A stretch of DNA of 64,000 nt from Flaccisagitta enflata (lineage: Eukaryota; Chaetognatha; Sagittoidea; Aphragmophora). A program made the position numbers and the translations under genes. The stretch lies in contig OZ231127.1 of assembly GCA_965153355.1 (NCBI GenBank), forward strand, positions 65,348,001-65,412,000, read 5' to 3'. Of the stretch, positions 34,790-45,840 are shown piece by piece (positions within the stretch are counted from its first letter, which is position 1; every line of letters starts with the position of its first letter). The notes under the pieces were generated by a model. The model worked only from the letters and a program-made list of their open reading frames with translations, was not told the DNA's origin and searched no databases.

Positions 34790-36240
34790 GTTTATTCACA
34801 TGTGTTACATGTAGCATGGAAGGGGGCAGTATTGAAACAGAATATGTTGGTGAATGTGTCAGTTGGCGAATGGTTGTGACCTTCCCCAGACTCCTGCAAT
34901 TGTGCTAATGTATTCCTGGAGTTTATTCACATGTGTTACATGAAGCATGGGAACTAACAATATTGAGGCAAAATGCGTTAGTGAGCGTTTAATTGATAAG
35001 TGGACTTTTAGTTGATTGCCATCACCTCCTCTTTTCATTCTTTGGCATGTGTTCGTTTAAATGTGATCTATACATAGTGACGCATCATTTCAAGGATCGG
35101 AGATTTTCTGTGAAATGCCTGGAAATTATTCACATGTGTTACATGTCGCATGATGAAATGTCTAAGTTTATCCACATGTTTTACATGTCGCATGGCGAAA
35201 TGCCTAAGTTTATTCACATGTGTTACATGTCGCATGGGAGTATATTGAAGCAGAATGTGCTAAGTGTGCGCCTGTAGTAGCCATTGATCACTTCCAAAAC
35301 TCACATTCTCAATACAAACAGGCCTGTGTTAGAACATATGACTAGAACAATCACTTTATCTCTTACGGATTTCTTTATGGTTGACACGCGGATTTCTTTA
35401 TGGTTGACACGCGCGGACACAAACGGATTTGTAATTCATGTCTTCACAAATTATGATGATGCAATCTGTATATAGTGAGGCGTTATTTAAAGGATCTTAA
35501 TTTCTTCACATGTCTTACATGTCGCATGGTAAATTGTCTGAAATTTCTTCACATGTGTTACATGTCGCGTGGTAAAGAGCCTAAAATTTATTCACATGTG
35601 TTGCATGTCGCGTGGTGAAATGTTGAAGCAAGGTGTGTTAGTAAGCGTTTTGGTTGCAAAGAGACTGTTAGTTATTTGGCAATGTCTCTTTCTTTCGTCC
35701 TTTAGCATATATTCGCGTGAATCTTTGCCTTATAGATGAGATATCGTTTTCGTCGTTTTGTCGCCGTTTTCATCGCCCATCTCCTTTGTCTCAGCTTCCT
35801 GCGATAGTATTGTCATTTCCTTGTTTCAGAGTTGAGTAAGTGCCAATGCCTTTATTTTCTCAAGTTTTGAAATTCATGTCTACACAAATCACGGTAATGC
35901 GTTATGTGTATAGTGACGCTTTGTTTAGGGAATCAAAGTTTTTGTAAAATGCCCTTAATTTCTTCACATGTGTTACATGTCGCGCAATCCCTAAAATCTC
36001 TCCACATGTGCTACATGTCGCGTGGTTAAGTGCTTAATGTTTATTCACACGTTTTACATGCCGCGGGGTACAACCCCTAGAATTTCTTCACATGTGCTAC
36101 ATGTTGCGTGATAAAATTGCCTAAAATCGCCTGAAATTTATTCACATGTTTCACATGTCGCGCTAAAAAATTGCCTAAGATTGCCTGAGATTGCCTAGAA
36201 TTTCTTCACATGTTTTACATGTTGCGTGGTGAAATATTGA
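34790..36240. repeat. Dispersed CACATGTGTTACATGTCGCG repeat block
   Basis: About 14 copies of TTTATTCACATGTGTTACAT followed by GTCGCRTGG, spaced 40-300 bp apart (for example near 34795, 35127, 35212, 35506, 35589, 36000, 36089, 36205). The core ACATGTGTTACATGT is semi-palindromic. Longer flanks (AAAATGCGTTAGTGAGCGTT types) also recur. Confidence 0.85.
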
Positions 36241-36450
36241 AACAATGTGGTAGTAAGCATATATTCGCCTTATAGGTCAGAAATCGTTTTCGCCTTGTTG
36301 TCGCTTTGTCGCCGTTCTCGTCGCCCGTTTCCTTCGTCCTAGCTTCCTGCGATGGCATTGTCATTGCTTTGTTTCAGATCTGGGTAAGTATTGGGTGGTA
36401 TCTTCAGGCTGGCCTCTCAGACTGGAATCTGAGTGGGCTGTGGGACGTTG

Positions 36451-36867
36451 CGTCGGGATATCCGCGCATTACTCATACAGGCAAGTCTGAAGAGGAAACG
36501 ACATTGTTGAACTATAGCGCACGCAATATTCAACTATTTCGATTGCTTCTTCAGACTTCCGGTGAGCGTTCGTTCACCATCATGCAGGAAGCTACAGCTT
36601 GAGTAGACGAAGGATATGGATGGAGCAGCCGGGGCCCGCGGGCCCTGATAATCTTCTCTTGCTTCTATCTTAGGTTCGTGTCATACAAGAACAAGCAAGA
36701 GACTAATTTTCACCCCCCCCCTCCCCTTCTCCCTCCCCTGTTTTCGTCGTTTCCTTTCACATCGACGATCTCCGGGGTCGGCGTCGGGATATCCGCGCAT
36801 TACTCATACAGGCAAGTCTGAAGAGGAAACGACATTGTTGAACTATAGCGCACGCAATATTCAACTA
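36451..36867. repeat. Direct 87-bp repeat enclosing a 48-bp repeat
   Basis: GCGTCGGGATATCCGCGC through ATATTCAACTA occurs at 36451-36537 and about 36781-36867. The intervening piece begins with the 48-bp sequence also found at 29849. It also contains a GGGGCCCGCGGGCCC palindrome near 36633. Confidence 0.85.
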
Positions 36868-37157
36868 ATTTGTACATGAAAATTAACTGAACTCGTAAAA
36901 AAATTGCACGGCTACGCACGGTCCAAAACCGACAGAAACCTACTCCCTAGCATCTACTGATGAGGTTCATATACCGCTGATGATGTGCAGCGAGGTGGAA
37001 GATTCGTCAAAATCGCTTGGAAGGTGATATGCACAATCCGGGAAATTGCAAAAAAGTCCAGCTTTTGCATTAACTACGAGCAGCTATATTGGGTTAGAGA
37101 GGGGAAGGGGTAAATAGTACTATGAAGAAGAGGAACAAGAAACAAGGTCAACAATCC

Positions 37158-38281
37158 TTAGTCGCGTGGTAATAAAGGTAATAAAGGTAATTAAGGTAAT
37201 CAAGGTAAATACATAATTACTAATAATTACCTAAAAATACCTATCTTAATACCTAAAGTACCCTAAAGTACCTAAAGTACCCTAAAGTACCTAAAGTACC
37301 CTTAAGTACCTAATGTATCCTAAAGTACCTTAAGTACCCTAAAGTACCCTAAAGTACCCGTAGCTACCTAAAGAGGTGACTTAAGAGGTGACTTAAGAGG
37401 TGACTTAAGAGGTGACTTAAGAGGTGACTTAAGAGGTGACTTAAGAGACTCAAGTGACTCAGGTGACTCAGGTGACTCAAGTGACTCAAGTGACTCAAGT
37501 GACTTAAGTGACTCAAGTGACTCAAGTGACTCAAGTGACTCAAGTGACTCAGGTGACTCAGGTGACTCAAGTGACTCAAGTGACTCAAGTGACTCAAGTG
37601 ACTCAAGTGACTCAAGTGACTCAAGTGACTCAAGTGACTCAAGTGACTCAAGTGACTCAAGTGACTCAAGTGACTCAAGTGACTCAAGTGACTTAAGTGA
37701 CTCAAGTGACTCAAGTGACTCAAGTGACTTAAGTGACTTAAGTGACTTAAGGGGTGACTTGAGTGACTTAAGGGGTGACTTGAGTGACTTAAGGGGTGAC
37801 TTGAGTGACTTAAGGGGTGACTTGAGTGACTTAAGGGGTGACTTGAGTGACTTAAGGGGTGACTTGAGTGACTTAAGGGGTGACTTGAGTGACTTAAGGG
37901 GTGACTTGAGTGACTTAAGGGGTGACTTGAGTGACTTAAGGGGTGACTTGAGTGACTTAAGGGGTGACTTGAGTGACTTAAGGGGTGACTTGAGTGACTT
38001 AAGGGGTGACTTGAGTGACTTAAGGGGTGACTTGAGTGACTTAAGGGGTGACTTGAGTGACTTAAGGGGTGACTTGAGTGACTTAAGGGGTGACTTGAGT
38101 GACTTAAGGGGTGACTTAAGTGACCTTAAATGACTGAATTTACAATCAAATGATTTATTTTACATTCAAAATGACCTGAATGACCTTAAAAATGAATAAA
38201 AAAGCTTTAATCTATTTTGGTTACCGACGGACCGACGGACCGACATAGCGGCTTCTAGAGTCGCGTTCACGCTACTAAAAA
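37158..38281 (-). mobile_element. Hairpin-ended repeat, copy D (minus strand, expanded interior)
   Basis: On the minus strand it starts CTTTTTAGTAGCGTGAACGC (hairpin AGTAGCGTGAACGCGACT at 38276-38259), followed by GGTCCGTCGGTCCGTCGG. It ends at CCACGCGACT (37169-37160). The interior has expanded to 1.1 kb by CTTAAGTCAC/GAGTCACTT repeats and AAGTACC units, the same short words found unexpanded in copies B and F. Pairing of outer arms is 8/10. Confidence 0.7.
37377..38130. repeat. GTGACTCAA (9 bp) and GAGTGACTTAAGGGGTGACTT (21 bp) arrays
   Basis: GAGGTGACTTAA units (37377-37445), then about 30 GTGACTCAA units (37450-37740), then about 17 copies of a 21-bp unit (37750-38115). Preceded by AAAGTACCCT repeats (37250-37365). 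Confidence 0.95.
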
Positions 38282-38282
38282 G

Positions 38283-38377
38283 AGAAGAAGAAGAAGAAGA
38301 AGAAGAAGAAGAAGAAGAAGAAGAAGGAGATCGCGATGATGATAAAGAAAAAGTTAAAGAAAGTGACAAGTATCATA

Positions 38378-38441
<64 letters not shown>

Positions 38442-38894
38442 CAGATATAGAATGACGGACAGAAACACAGACTGAAAAACCGGCAGATTGTCAAAAAATA
38501 CAGACAGATAGCCAGACATACATACAGGCACACTAAGAGACAGGGCGACGAAGAAGCAAGTAAACAGACAGACAGACGGACAGACAGACAATCTAAGAGG
38601 ATTAGAAGAATATACGAGGCACAGAAAGAAAGAAAAAAAGAAAGTGAAAAAAAATCATAAACAGATGAATAGAAAGAAAAGAACGGGGATAGAAGTTTGA
38701 GGCAGCGAGGGATCAAAGCAGTTCTGACTCGTTATCATTGAAACAAACGGTAGTAATCGGGAAATGTGACACACACAGAAAAATCACGCAAAGCATAAGA
38801 CGCAAGCACACGCGCAACCCCCCCCCCCGTAATCGAACCTTAACGAGACCCTAGAGAGCTAATCTGGTCGGACTTGGACCAAATCTGAAATCCT

Positions 38895-38985
<91 letters not shown>
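38283..38985. repeat. Microsatellite cluster: (GAA)n, (GA)n, (TA)n
   Basis: GAA at about 38284-38326, GA at about 38381-38437, TA at about 38899-38985, separated by GACAGACAGACGGACAG-type sequence. No gene. Confidence 0.93.
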
Positions 38986-38987
<2 letters not shown>

Positions 38988-39354
38988 TATCAATCTACCT
39001 ATCAATTCATCTAAAAATCTGTCTATCAATCTATCTATAAGTTTATCAATCAATTTATCGATTTGTCTATTTTTCTATCTATCTAATCATAATATATCAA
39101 TTTAACCTATTTGGTCTCGGGATTTCGTTTTCCGTGGGTGGATGATGAGGAGGGGGAGGAGGAGAATTACGTAAGACGTAAGACGTTGAATGAGGTGGAG
39201 GGGCAGTTTCCCCTGAGGCACACGCGCAAATCCCCCCCCCCCCGTAATCGAACTTGTGGAAAATATCTGACCTGGTCGAGAGCATGTCGGCAATAGCGAC
39301 GACGGTGACGTCGACGACGATGAATCGACTGAAATCTGAGTGATCTTTTTTTTT

Positions 39355-39510
39355 TTCTCACATTCTTTCCTATAGCCTTGTTGTTGTTGTTTTTAATGTT
39401 GTGGTTGTTGTTGTTGCTCTTTTTCTTCTTCATTCTTTCTTGAACAATCATATTTATATTTCTGTTGTTGTCGTCGTTGTCGTCGTCGTCGTCGTCGTCG
39501 TCGTTGTTAA
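39355..39510. repeat. GTT/GTC trinucleotide-rich tract
   Basis: GTTGTTGTT and GTCGTCGTC runs at about 39379-39418 and 39464-39508 on the plus strand. Confidence 0.85.
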
Positions 39511-40003
39511 GCTTACCATCATCGTCGGTGTTATATCCCTTCTGACGTGACAATTTTCTTATGTTATTTGGTTACGCTACTCGCACTGTCTGACAAAATC
39601 GAAATTTTTCAGCTCTCAAAAATCAAAATGCTTCTCGAATAAATATGTAATAACCATATAAAAAATTATGAACTTAATCATTTTTAGATTATCGTGTAAC
39701 CTAGATTATGAAAAGTAACGCTTGGTTTGTTGCTATTTTGAGCATATTATCTTTTTTGCTCTCTTTGGGAAATAAACTCACTCACATAGCTTCATGCGTC
39801 GAAAAAAACAGATTCACAGCACTGTGCGTTGGTCAGACAGATGACGGTAAATTGTCAGAGGTGGCTGGTTACTACGTTGGTTGAGACGGTGGTGTAAGGC
39901 AATAGAAGCAGTACTAGTGATTGGCTTGAATGGCACTAATTTCTTATTTCAGGTGGTCAATTTAAAGTTAGCGTAGAATTCTGCTTTTGACAGCTCGTCA
40001 CAG

Positions 40004-40520
40004 TTGGGTGCTTCACATAGCAAAAGTTGGGAGTATCCCTCCACCAATCACCTAACTTAGATAATGTAGAGGAGCAAAAATCATGAAGACTATCTTTTTT
40101 TTTTTTAATTCCTTCATCTTCCGTTTTTGTTTTGACCTTAAAGTTCCCACAGATTTCTCAGAATTCAGCAAAATTCTGTGTAATTTTGTTATAAAAAGGA
40201 CAATTATTTGTTTTAGAAAATCATAATGTTTTTAAAAATAAACTAAAGTAGCAGAACATAAGTTATGAATGAACATATATAAAGACAGAATTAAAATTCT
40301 TTGAAAAGTAAAATTTTGTAAAAGCTAATTCAAACAATGTCAGCATATTGTTTTATCCCACTGCAGTATGCAAATTAGGTCCTCAAAAACAATTTTCTAA
40401 AAATGGAAGATAAACAATTTCTGATAAAAGAAAAATAAAAAGCGTCCTAAAATTAGCCACTCCATATCAGGTAAAGAGGGCGAAAAAAAATATCCAACTT
40501 TTGCTATGCGAAGCGCCCAA
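40004..40520. mobile_element. MITE with 9-bp target duplication (TTGGGTGCTTC family), copy 1
   Basis: TIR TTGGGTGCTTCACATAGC, right end GCTATGCGAAGCGCCCAA. Flanks TCGTCACAG and TCGTCAGTT share 6 of 9 bases. The relative at 58498-59010 has a perfect 9-bp duplication. The 9-bp duplication suggests a Mutator-like superfamily. It ends 104 nt before ETFDH exon 2. Confidence 0.8.
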
Positions 40521-40624
40521 TCGTCAGTTGGTCTTAAGAATGGACTTGATCCTGTATTTGCATGTCTGTTTCCCCCATTTTCCAACCTCCCTTTTTTTGG
40601 ACCTCCCCCACCTCAAACATGCAG

Positions 40625-41076
40625 TTACGAGGACGAGGCGGACGTAGTGATCGTCGGTGGTGGTCCCGCCGGTCTCTCAGCCGCCATTCGTCTCGCCCAA
40701 TTATCACAAGCTCAGGAAAAAGAACTGAGAATCATTCTCTTGGAAAAAGGACCTTATGTCGGCGCACACACTCTGTCGGGAGCGTGCATCGAGACTCGAG
40801 CCTTGGATGAGCTGATTCCCGATTGGCAAGAGAAAGGCGCCCCTTTGGACACGCCTGTCACTCAGGATCGACTCGCGCTGTTGACGGCGACGAAGCGGAT
40901 CCCAATCCCGATCTTCCCGTCACCGGCGTTTCCGATGTACAATCACGGCAATTACATCGTCAGATTGGGCAAAGTCGTCGAGTGGTTGGGGGCTCAAGCG
41001 GAAGAACTAGGAGTGGAAATTTACCCCGGATTTGCCGCCTCCGAAATACTCTTTCATGAGGACGGGAGCGTGAAAG
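40625..41076 (+). CDS. ETFDH: ETFDH, exon 2 (FAD-binding)
   Basis: Residues 88-238. Contains the dinucleotide-binding glycine motif [14 protein letters not shown] (Gly 99, 101, 104; human [14 protein letters not shown]), then [17 protein letters not shown] and [37 protein letters not shown] and [19 protein letters not shown] close the exon. Acceptor ACATGCAG, donor GAAAG|GTACGT. Confidence 0.97.
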
Positions 41077-41286
41077 GTACGTTTGTAATGCTTTGCAATG
41101 GTGTATCTATGTAATTTATGGGCAAGAAACTAAGTTTTTGGAAGTTTTCAGTTTCAAGTTTTTCATTCCTTGAGGCATTCTGGTAATGTGATTTTCATGC
41201 TCTGAAAAACTTAGGGGATGGCGATTGACATTTTCATCTGTCTTTGATTTAATCTTTCAGTTGCATGTTTATTTTTGCGCCCACAG

Positions 41287-41477
41287 GCGTTGCGACCAAC
41301 GACGTTGGCATTCTCAAGGATGGATCTCCATCGGAAAACTTTGAGAGAGGGATGGAATTTCATGCCAAACACACGATATTCAGTGAGGGTTGCCACGGCC
41401 ACCTGGCTAAGCAACTGTATGAACGGTTCAACCTCAGAGAAAATTGTGAAAGTCAATCATACGCTATTGGTCTCAAG
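41287..41477 (+). CDS. ETFDH: ETFDH, exon 3
   Basis: [20 protein letters not shown] through [20 protein letters not shown] and SYAIGLK; human GIATNDVGIQKDG and [20 protein letters not shown]. Includes the EGCHGHL loop near the flavin. Ends in phase 0 at CTCAAG|GTCAGC. Confidence 0.96.
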
Positions 41478-41690
41478 GTCAGCATACACTTTGTAAATCT
41501 GCGTGTTAATGCAAAACTGGGAGAGATTTGCACTTGGCGTACAAACGTAACGCTACAAAGGCAGGCATACAGACAGACCGACTCTGTTGATTAGGCATGA
41601 GACCTTTTTAACTGAACTGGATGCCTCGTAAGAATGTTTTTGGTAAGTAGAAGCTAACATTTTCATTAACAATCAATTTCTCATCCACAG

Positions 41691-41928
41691 GAAGTTTGGA
41701 AAATTGATCCAGCCAAGCATCATCCGGGGCGTATCGAACACACCGTTGGATGGCCCCTTGATTTTAAAACTTACGGAGGTTCCTTCCTTTACCATTTGAA
41801 TGAAGAGGAACCGATGATAGCAGTCGGCTTCGTCCTTGCGCTCGACTACACAAATCCTTACATCAGCCCTTACAAAGAATTTCAACGATTCAAACATCAT
41901 CCGTCCATTGCAAGCTTGTTGGAAGGAG
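41691..41928 (+). CDS. ETFDH: ETFDH, exon 4
   Basis: [60 protein letters not shown] and [11 protein letters not shown] track the human enzyme closely. This part helps form the ubiquinone-binding and membrane-associated region in the family. Acceptor CATCCACAG, donor AAGGAG|GTATGG, phase 1. Confidence 0.96.
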
Positions 41929-43243
41929 GTATGGTGGAAACAATGATATTGTACGATTGTATAGGGCTTGAAGTAATATCGCTTGTCGCGTGAAACACTT
42001 CTGATTTTGCTCTGAAATCGAATTCAACTGCGTGTAAGATAGCGCCACGACGGCCAAACGCCAGCTTCTGTAATCGCGCGAGTGGCACCCATGGATAGAG
42101 CGCGTTGATTAGCTTTGGATATCGTCCAAAAAACAACAGATCAAAGCGACACTGATTTTTAATATCAAATTTACTAATATGACATTGGACACAATTTCTT
42201 GTTCATGCGTTCAGAGTTAAAGTCCAGGGACTTAAAGGTCAACTTAAGAGTAGGATTTCAATTTCTTTTTTAAGCTGAAGTGTTTCATTGATATAATGGT
42301 CATTCTTTTTTTCATCAATGTCACTCATCAGGTTTGGAAGATATTTCACTTTTCACTCTAGATCTATTTCCTTACTCGGATGAAGACATATGTAAAGGTG
42401 ATTTTTAAGGTGCGATTTTCCTTGTCATCATTGCTGTCTCAGTGTCTCACTATACTGTGGCGAGTTACGCACAGGTATCACCTCTCACCAAAACATTTTT
42501 TTTTCATGGCGCTATATTGCAAGACAGCCTGCTGCATGCAGTGGGATTCACATTTAGTAAAGAAATGCACTCTCTGCTCATCTGAGTATCTGTCTATATA
42601 TTTTTTTCTTGATTTCAGTCAGTCTCTCTGTCTTTCTTGGCGCGCAATGATACATTGGAAGATCAACTCTGACTAAGAAATAATTTCAGTGGAGATTGAG
42701 TTTTAAAGAAAAGTCTTAGGATAAGTGTTGCTTTTTTTCTCTATGTTTTAAATAAGAAAAGTTTGTAAAACATCTAAACCAGTAATGCTGAACATTTTTC
42801 ATTATCACAATTTTATTCAGCGTCCTCACTTTACTCAGAGAACAAAGTGCATTATGAACGAGCTTTTTAATCCCCGCGGTTTTCGCCGCCTAGATTGTAG
42901 TTATGTCGGCTTATTAGGCTAAAATGCGCTCCACTGAAGCTCATCCGAATTATATTTCCTAAGAGTAGCCTGTCCGCATTTAAAAAGCAAATTAACGTTT
43001 CTAAAAGAGAGAAAGAGCGAATAAATGAAAGATTAACTTTACTACTGCTACTTTTGCTACTTTTGCTAGCACCCAAATGGGATGGGAGAGGGGTCGGCGG
43101 TCCAGGTTTTGAGCTATCCAATTTTCCCGGAATTTTAGGGGTTGTCTATTACCATCCAATGATGCAATTCAAAGAACAAAGGATCTGAGTCCATGGACTC
43201 GTGATTCCCGTCGCCTGCTTGAGAACCTTTTAATGTTTTACAG
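41929..43243 (+). other. ETFDH intron 4
   Basis: 1.3 kb of mostly unique AT-rich sequence, phase 1. No recognised repeat or exon. Confidence 0.7.
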
Positions 43244-43477
43244 GTGAGCGCGTGTCTTACGGAGCGCGTGCGTTGAACGAAGGTGGATTCCAGTCAATCC
43301 CGAAGCTGGGATTCCCCGGAGGGAGTTTGATCGGATGCTCACCGGGGTTCCTCAACGTGCCCAAAATCAAAGGAACTCACACGGCGATGAAGTCTGGAAT
43401 GGTCGCCGCCGACGCCGTCTTTAACGCCGTCGTAGATGAGGAAAGAGAATCTAATACAAACGGACTTTTCATTCCCG
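43244..43477 (+). CDS. ETFDH: ETFDH, exon 5
   Basis: [40 protein letters not shown] and [20 protein letters not shown] are near-identical to human. GTHTAMKSG is part of the conserved FAD-domain closing segment. Phase 1 donor ATTCCCG|GTATGA; joins exon 6 as IPEYEENLKNSWVW. Confidence 0.96.
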
Positions 43478-43932
43478 GTATGAATTGTGAAGTACTGAGG
43501 TCAGAGGATCTTAGCATTGGAGATGATTCTAATCGGCGCTTTATAGGCCCTCTTTTTCCCTCCAAAATATTGACGTCTTACTCATTTTTGAGAGAATTAA
43601 AACAGTTACCACGGGCGCTTCGCGGAAATAAGAAAGCCAAAGCCTAAAGCAGACGGGAAAATCAATCTTGAAGTTTTTCTATTTTTTCTTCAACTTAAAA
43701 TTCGAACATTGTTGCAACTAAAAATTTTCCTGACTGTTGTGGGTAGCTCCTTCATTTAAGCTCTTGCAGCGGTCTCATTATGAACTGATGAATTGTACGT
43801 ACGTCATTTGTGAATGCTAAGTTAAAGTGATAAGCTGATTGACTATATGATTATATGATTGATAATATTTATTTTATGCTCAGTGATTGAATAAATATAA
43901 ATGAATATATTCTGTTTTCCTACCTTCTACAG

Positions 43933-44190
43933 AATACGAAGAGAATTTGAAAAATAGTTGGGTGTGGGAGGAGTTGTACGCGGCTCGAAACGTACGACCA
44001 TCATTCCACTCTCCTATCGGATTGTACGGCGGTCTCTTGTACGGTGCGGTGTTCTACTTTCTCGGAAGAGGCAAAGAACCATGGACTTTGAAGCACGGCG
44101 CCCCCGACCACGCCAGACTCAAGCCGGCGAAAGAATCCAAGCAAATTGAATATCCGCGCGCCGATGGAGTTATTAGCTTCGATCTGTTAG
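43933..44190 (+). CDS. ETFDH: ETFDH, exon 6
   Basis: EYEENLKNSWVWEELYAARN, then SPIGLYGGLLYGAVFYFLGR, EPWTLKHGAPDHARLKPAKE and IEYPRADGVISFDLL. The hydrophobic GLLYGAVFYFL matches the human GMIYTGIFYWIL surface segment that dips into the membrane. Acceptor TTCTACAG, donor CTGTTAG|GTGAGA. Confidence 0.96.
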
Positions 44191-44565
44191 GTGAGATGTT
44201 GATTTATTCATGGCAGTCTAACCACCGCTGCTAGACTCTGTCATGATAAGACGGGATATATTCTAATGATAGCTTTTGATAATTTTTATCGCTATGAGAG
44301 GTTACAAAAAATAAGCGTCTTTGCAAATGTTAAAGTAGAACAAGTTTTACTCCTGCAGATTTAGTGTTCACAATCATTTTTTTGGCTCGAACGTCGAGAA
44401 GCATGACGCGAGCTAGTATTTGAAATTTCAAGGCAGTCGCATCAATATTTTACAAATTACATCCGTTTTTATATACGATAAGAAAAAAGAAACACTGAGT
44501 CTTTTTTTTTTTCGTTCACTATTTGAACTTGCGTTTTATACAAATTTCAAGTTTAAAAAAAAAAA

Positions 44566-45510
44566 ATTCAGGGTATTGCATTGGATCTAAGATCTAAGAA
44601 TTAAGTCATTTCCTATCGATTGCACCCCACTCTTGAAGACCATTTTTCAAAAAAATATTTTGTGAAAATTTGTATGCCCGACGTCAAAATACCTGTAAAA
44701 TTTTTGATAAAAAAGTACAGAGAAAAGGTTAATATAAGGTGTGAACCCCCTGAAAACTGTAGCACCCCCACCTACAGCTCTAGCTAATTAAATCAAAAAC
44801 ATTTTAAAAGTAGAAATAGAATGTTTATATCAATGCAAGTGGCGTCACCAGAGCGATTTTTTAATTTTGCTTTTTAAGTCAAGATATAGCTTAATAAAAC
44901 ACTAAAATTAACTATTATCAAAAGTTCATAAAATCAAGGATTTTATATTATAATTTGAGACTGGAATGGAAATTGCAAAATCGCTCTGGTGGCGCCACTT
45001 GTACACTAACAAACTTTAATTAGCAACATTTAATTCATTATTTATCACTGTAGTTTGATCTGTAAGGGGGGGGTGCAACAGTTTTAGGGGGGTTCACATC
45101 TTATATTTCTCCTTCCTCTGTAATTTTCAGGGTATTGGATTTAGGCGAAATATGTCATTTCCTATCCATTGCACCCCACTTTTGAAGACCATTTTCCAAA
45201 AAAAAAATATTTTGTGAAAATTTTTAGGGGTCTGACGCAAAAATACTTGAAAAATTTTCTAAGGTTTTTGAAACGAAAATATTTTTCAGGGTATTGGATC
45301 TGGCGAATTGGATCATTTCCTATCAATTGCACCATTTTCCAATAAAAATATTTTGTGATTTTTTTTCAATTGCACCATTTTCCGAAAAAATATTTTGTGA
45401 TTTTTTTTCAAAGGCCCCAAGATGCGAAAAAAAATGTTCAAGTTTTTTGGAAAAAGTCATATTTCAGGATTTTGGATCTAGGCGAATAAAGTCATTTCCT
45501 ATCTATTGAA
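44566..45510. repeat. Dispersed GGGTATTGGATCTAGGCGAA repeats in ETFDH intron 6
   Basis: About four partial copies of TCAGGGTATTGGATCTAGGC plus TCATTTCCTATCNATTGCAC and CATTTTCCAAAAAAATATTT (near 44568, 45128, 45288, 45468), around a palindromic element. They look like successive partial duplications. Confidence 0.75.
44733..45104. mobile_element. Palindromic MITE in ETFDH intron 6
   Basis: Left TATAAGGTGTGAACCCCCTG, right GGGGGGTTCACATCTTATA. The inner arms also pair (GCAAGTGGCGTCACCAGAGC near 44836 and GCTCTGGTGGCGCCACTTGT near 44983). Probable TA target. No coding frame. Confidence 0.78.
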
Positions 45511-45840
45511 CTCTATTTTTTTTTCTACAAAAGAATTCTCTTTGAGGGCTTTTTGAGGGCCCTTAGGGGCTCCTAATAAGTTAAAAAATTTGGCTTACTT
45601 AAAGAGAGATGCGTAAGAAATCAAATCTCTGTCAAACAAAACTATGAACGTCGAGATCGGTGGTGATTTACGCCTGTCGTGACTCTAGACACTTCAGGGG
45701 GCAAGTTTTTTTTTCAAAATGAGATGCGATCCCAGCCTTATAATTCTTAAGTTGTAGCTCGTTCCCTACCCAAGGGCCTTTATCTTAGTTTCAGATTAGT
45801 TGTTGCGAGAGATTACTGTATCGTAAATTGTTTTGCACAG

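Larger units (their letters stand above)
29849..36537. other. Possible single large unit bounded by shared end sequences
   Basis: A 48-bp sequence at 29849-29896 (from CTATTTCGATTGCTTCTTC) is repeated exactly at 36533-36580. There it abuts an 87-bp sequence (from GCGTCGGGATATCCGCGC, 36451-36537) that recurs alone at about 36781-36867. The two end sequences are partial inverses of each other (CTTCTTCAGACTTCCGG and AAGTCTGAAGAGGAAACG). This suggests two adjacent units with the same termini: 29849-36537 and 36533-36867. Mechanism unknown. Confidence 0.4.
29431..40624 (+). other. ETFDH intron 1 (11.2 kb)
   Basis: Phase 2, GTGAGT to TGCAG. It is mostly minisatellites: a TCGG/CCGA array at 30.4-32.1 kb, a 17-bp repeat at 33.5-34.7 kb, a CACATGTG repeat at 34.8-36.2 kb and a GTGACT array at 37.4-38.1 kb. 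It also holds a decayed ORF1 fragment and a 517-bp MITE that ends 104 nt before exon 2. Confidence 0.8.

Noticed and set aside
37364-38133. Open frames encoding SHLSHL or DLRGDLS repeats
   Set aside because: Generated by 9-bp and 21-bp DNA repeats; both strands equally open.
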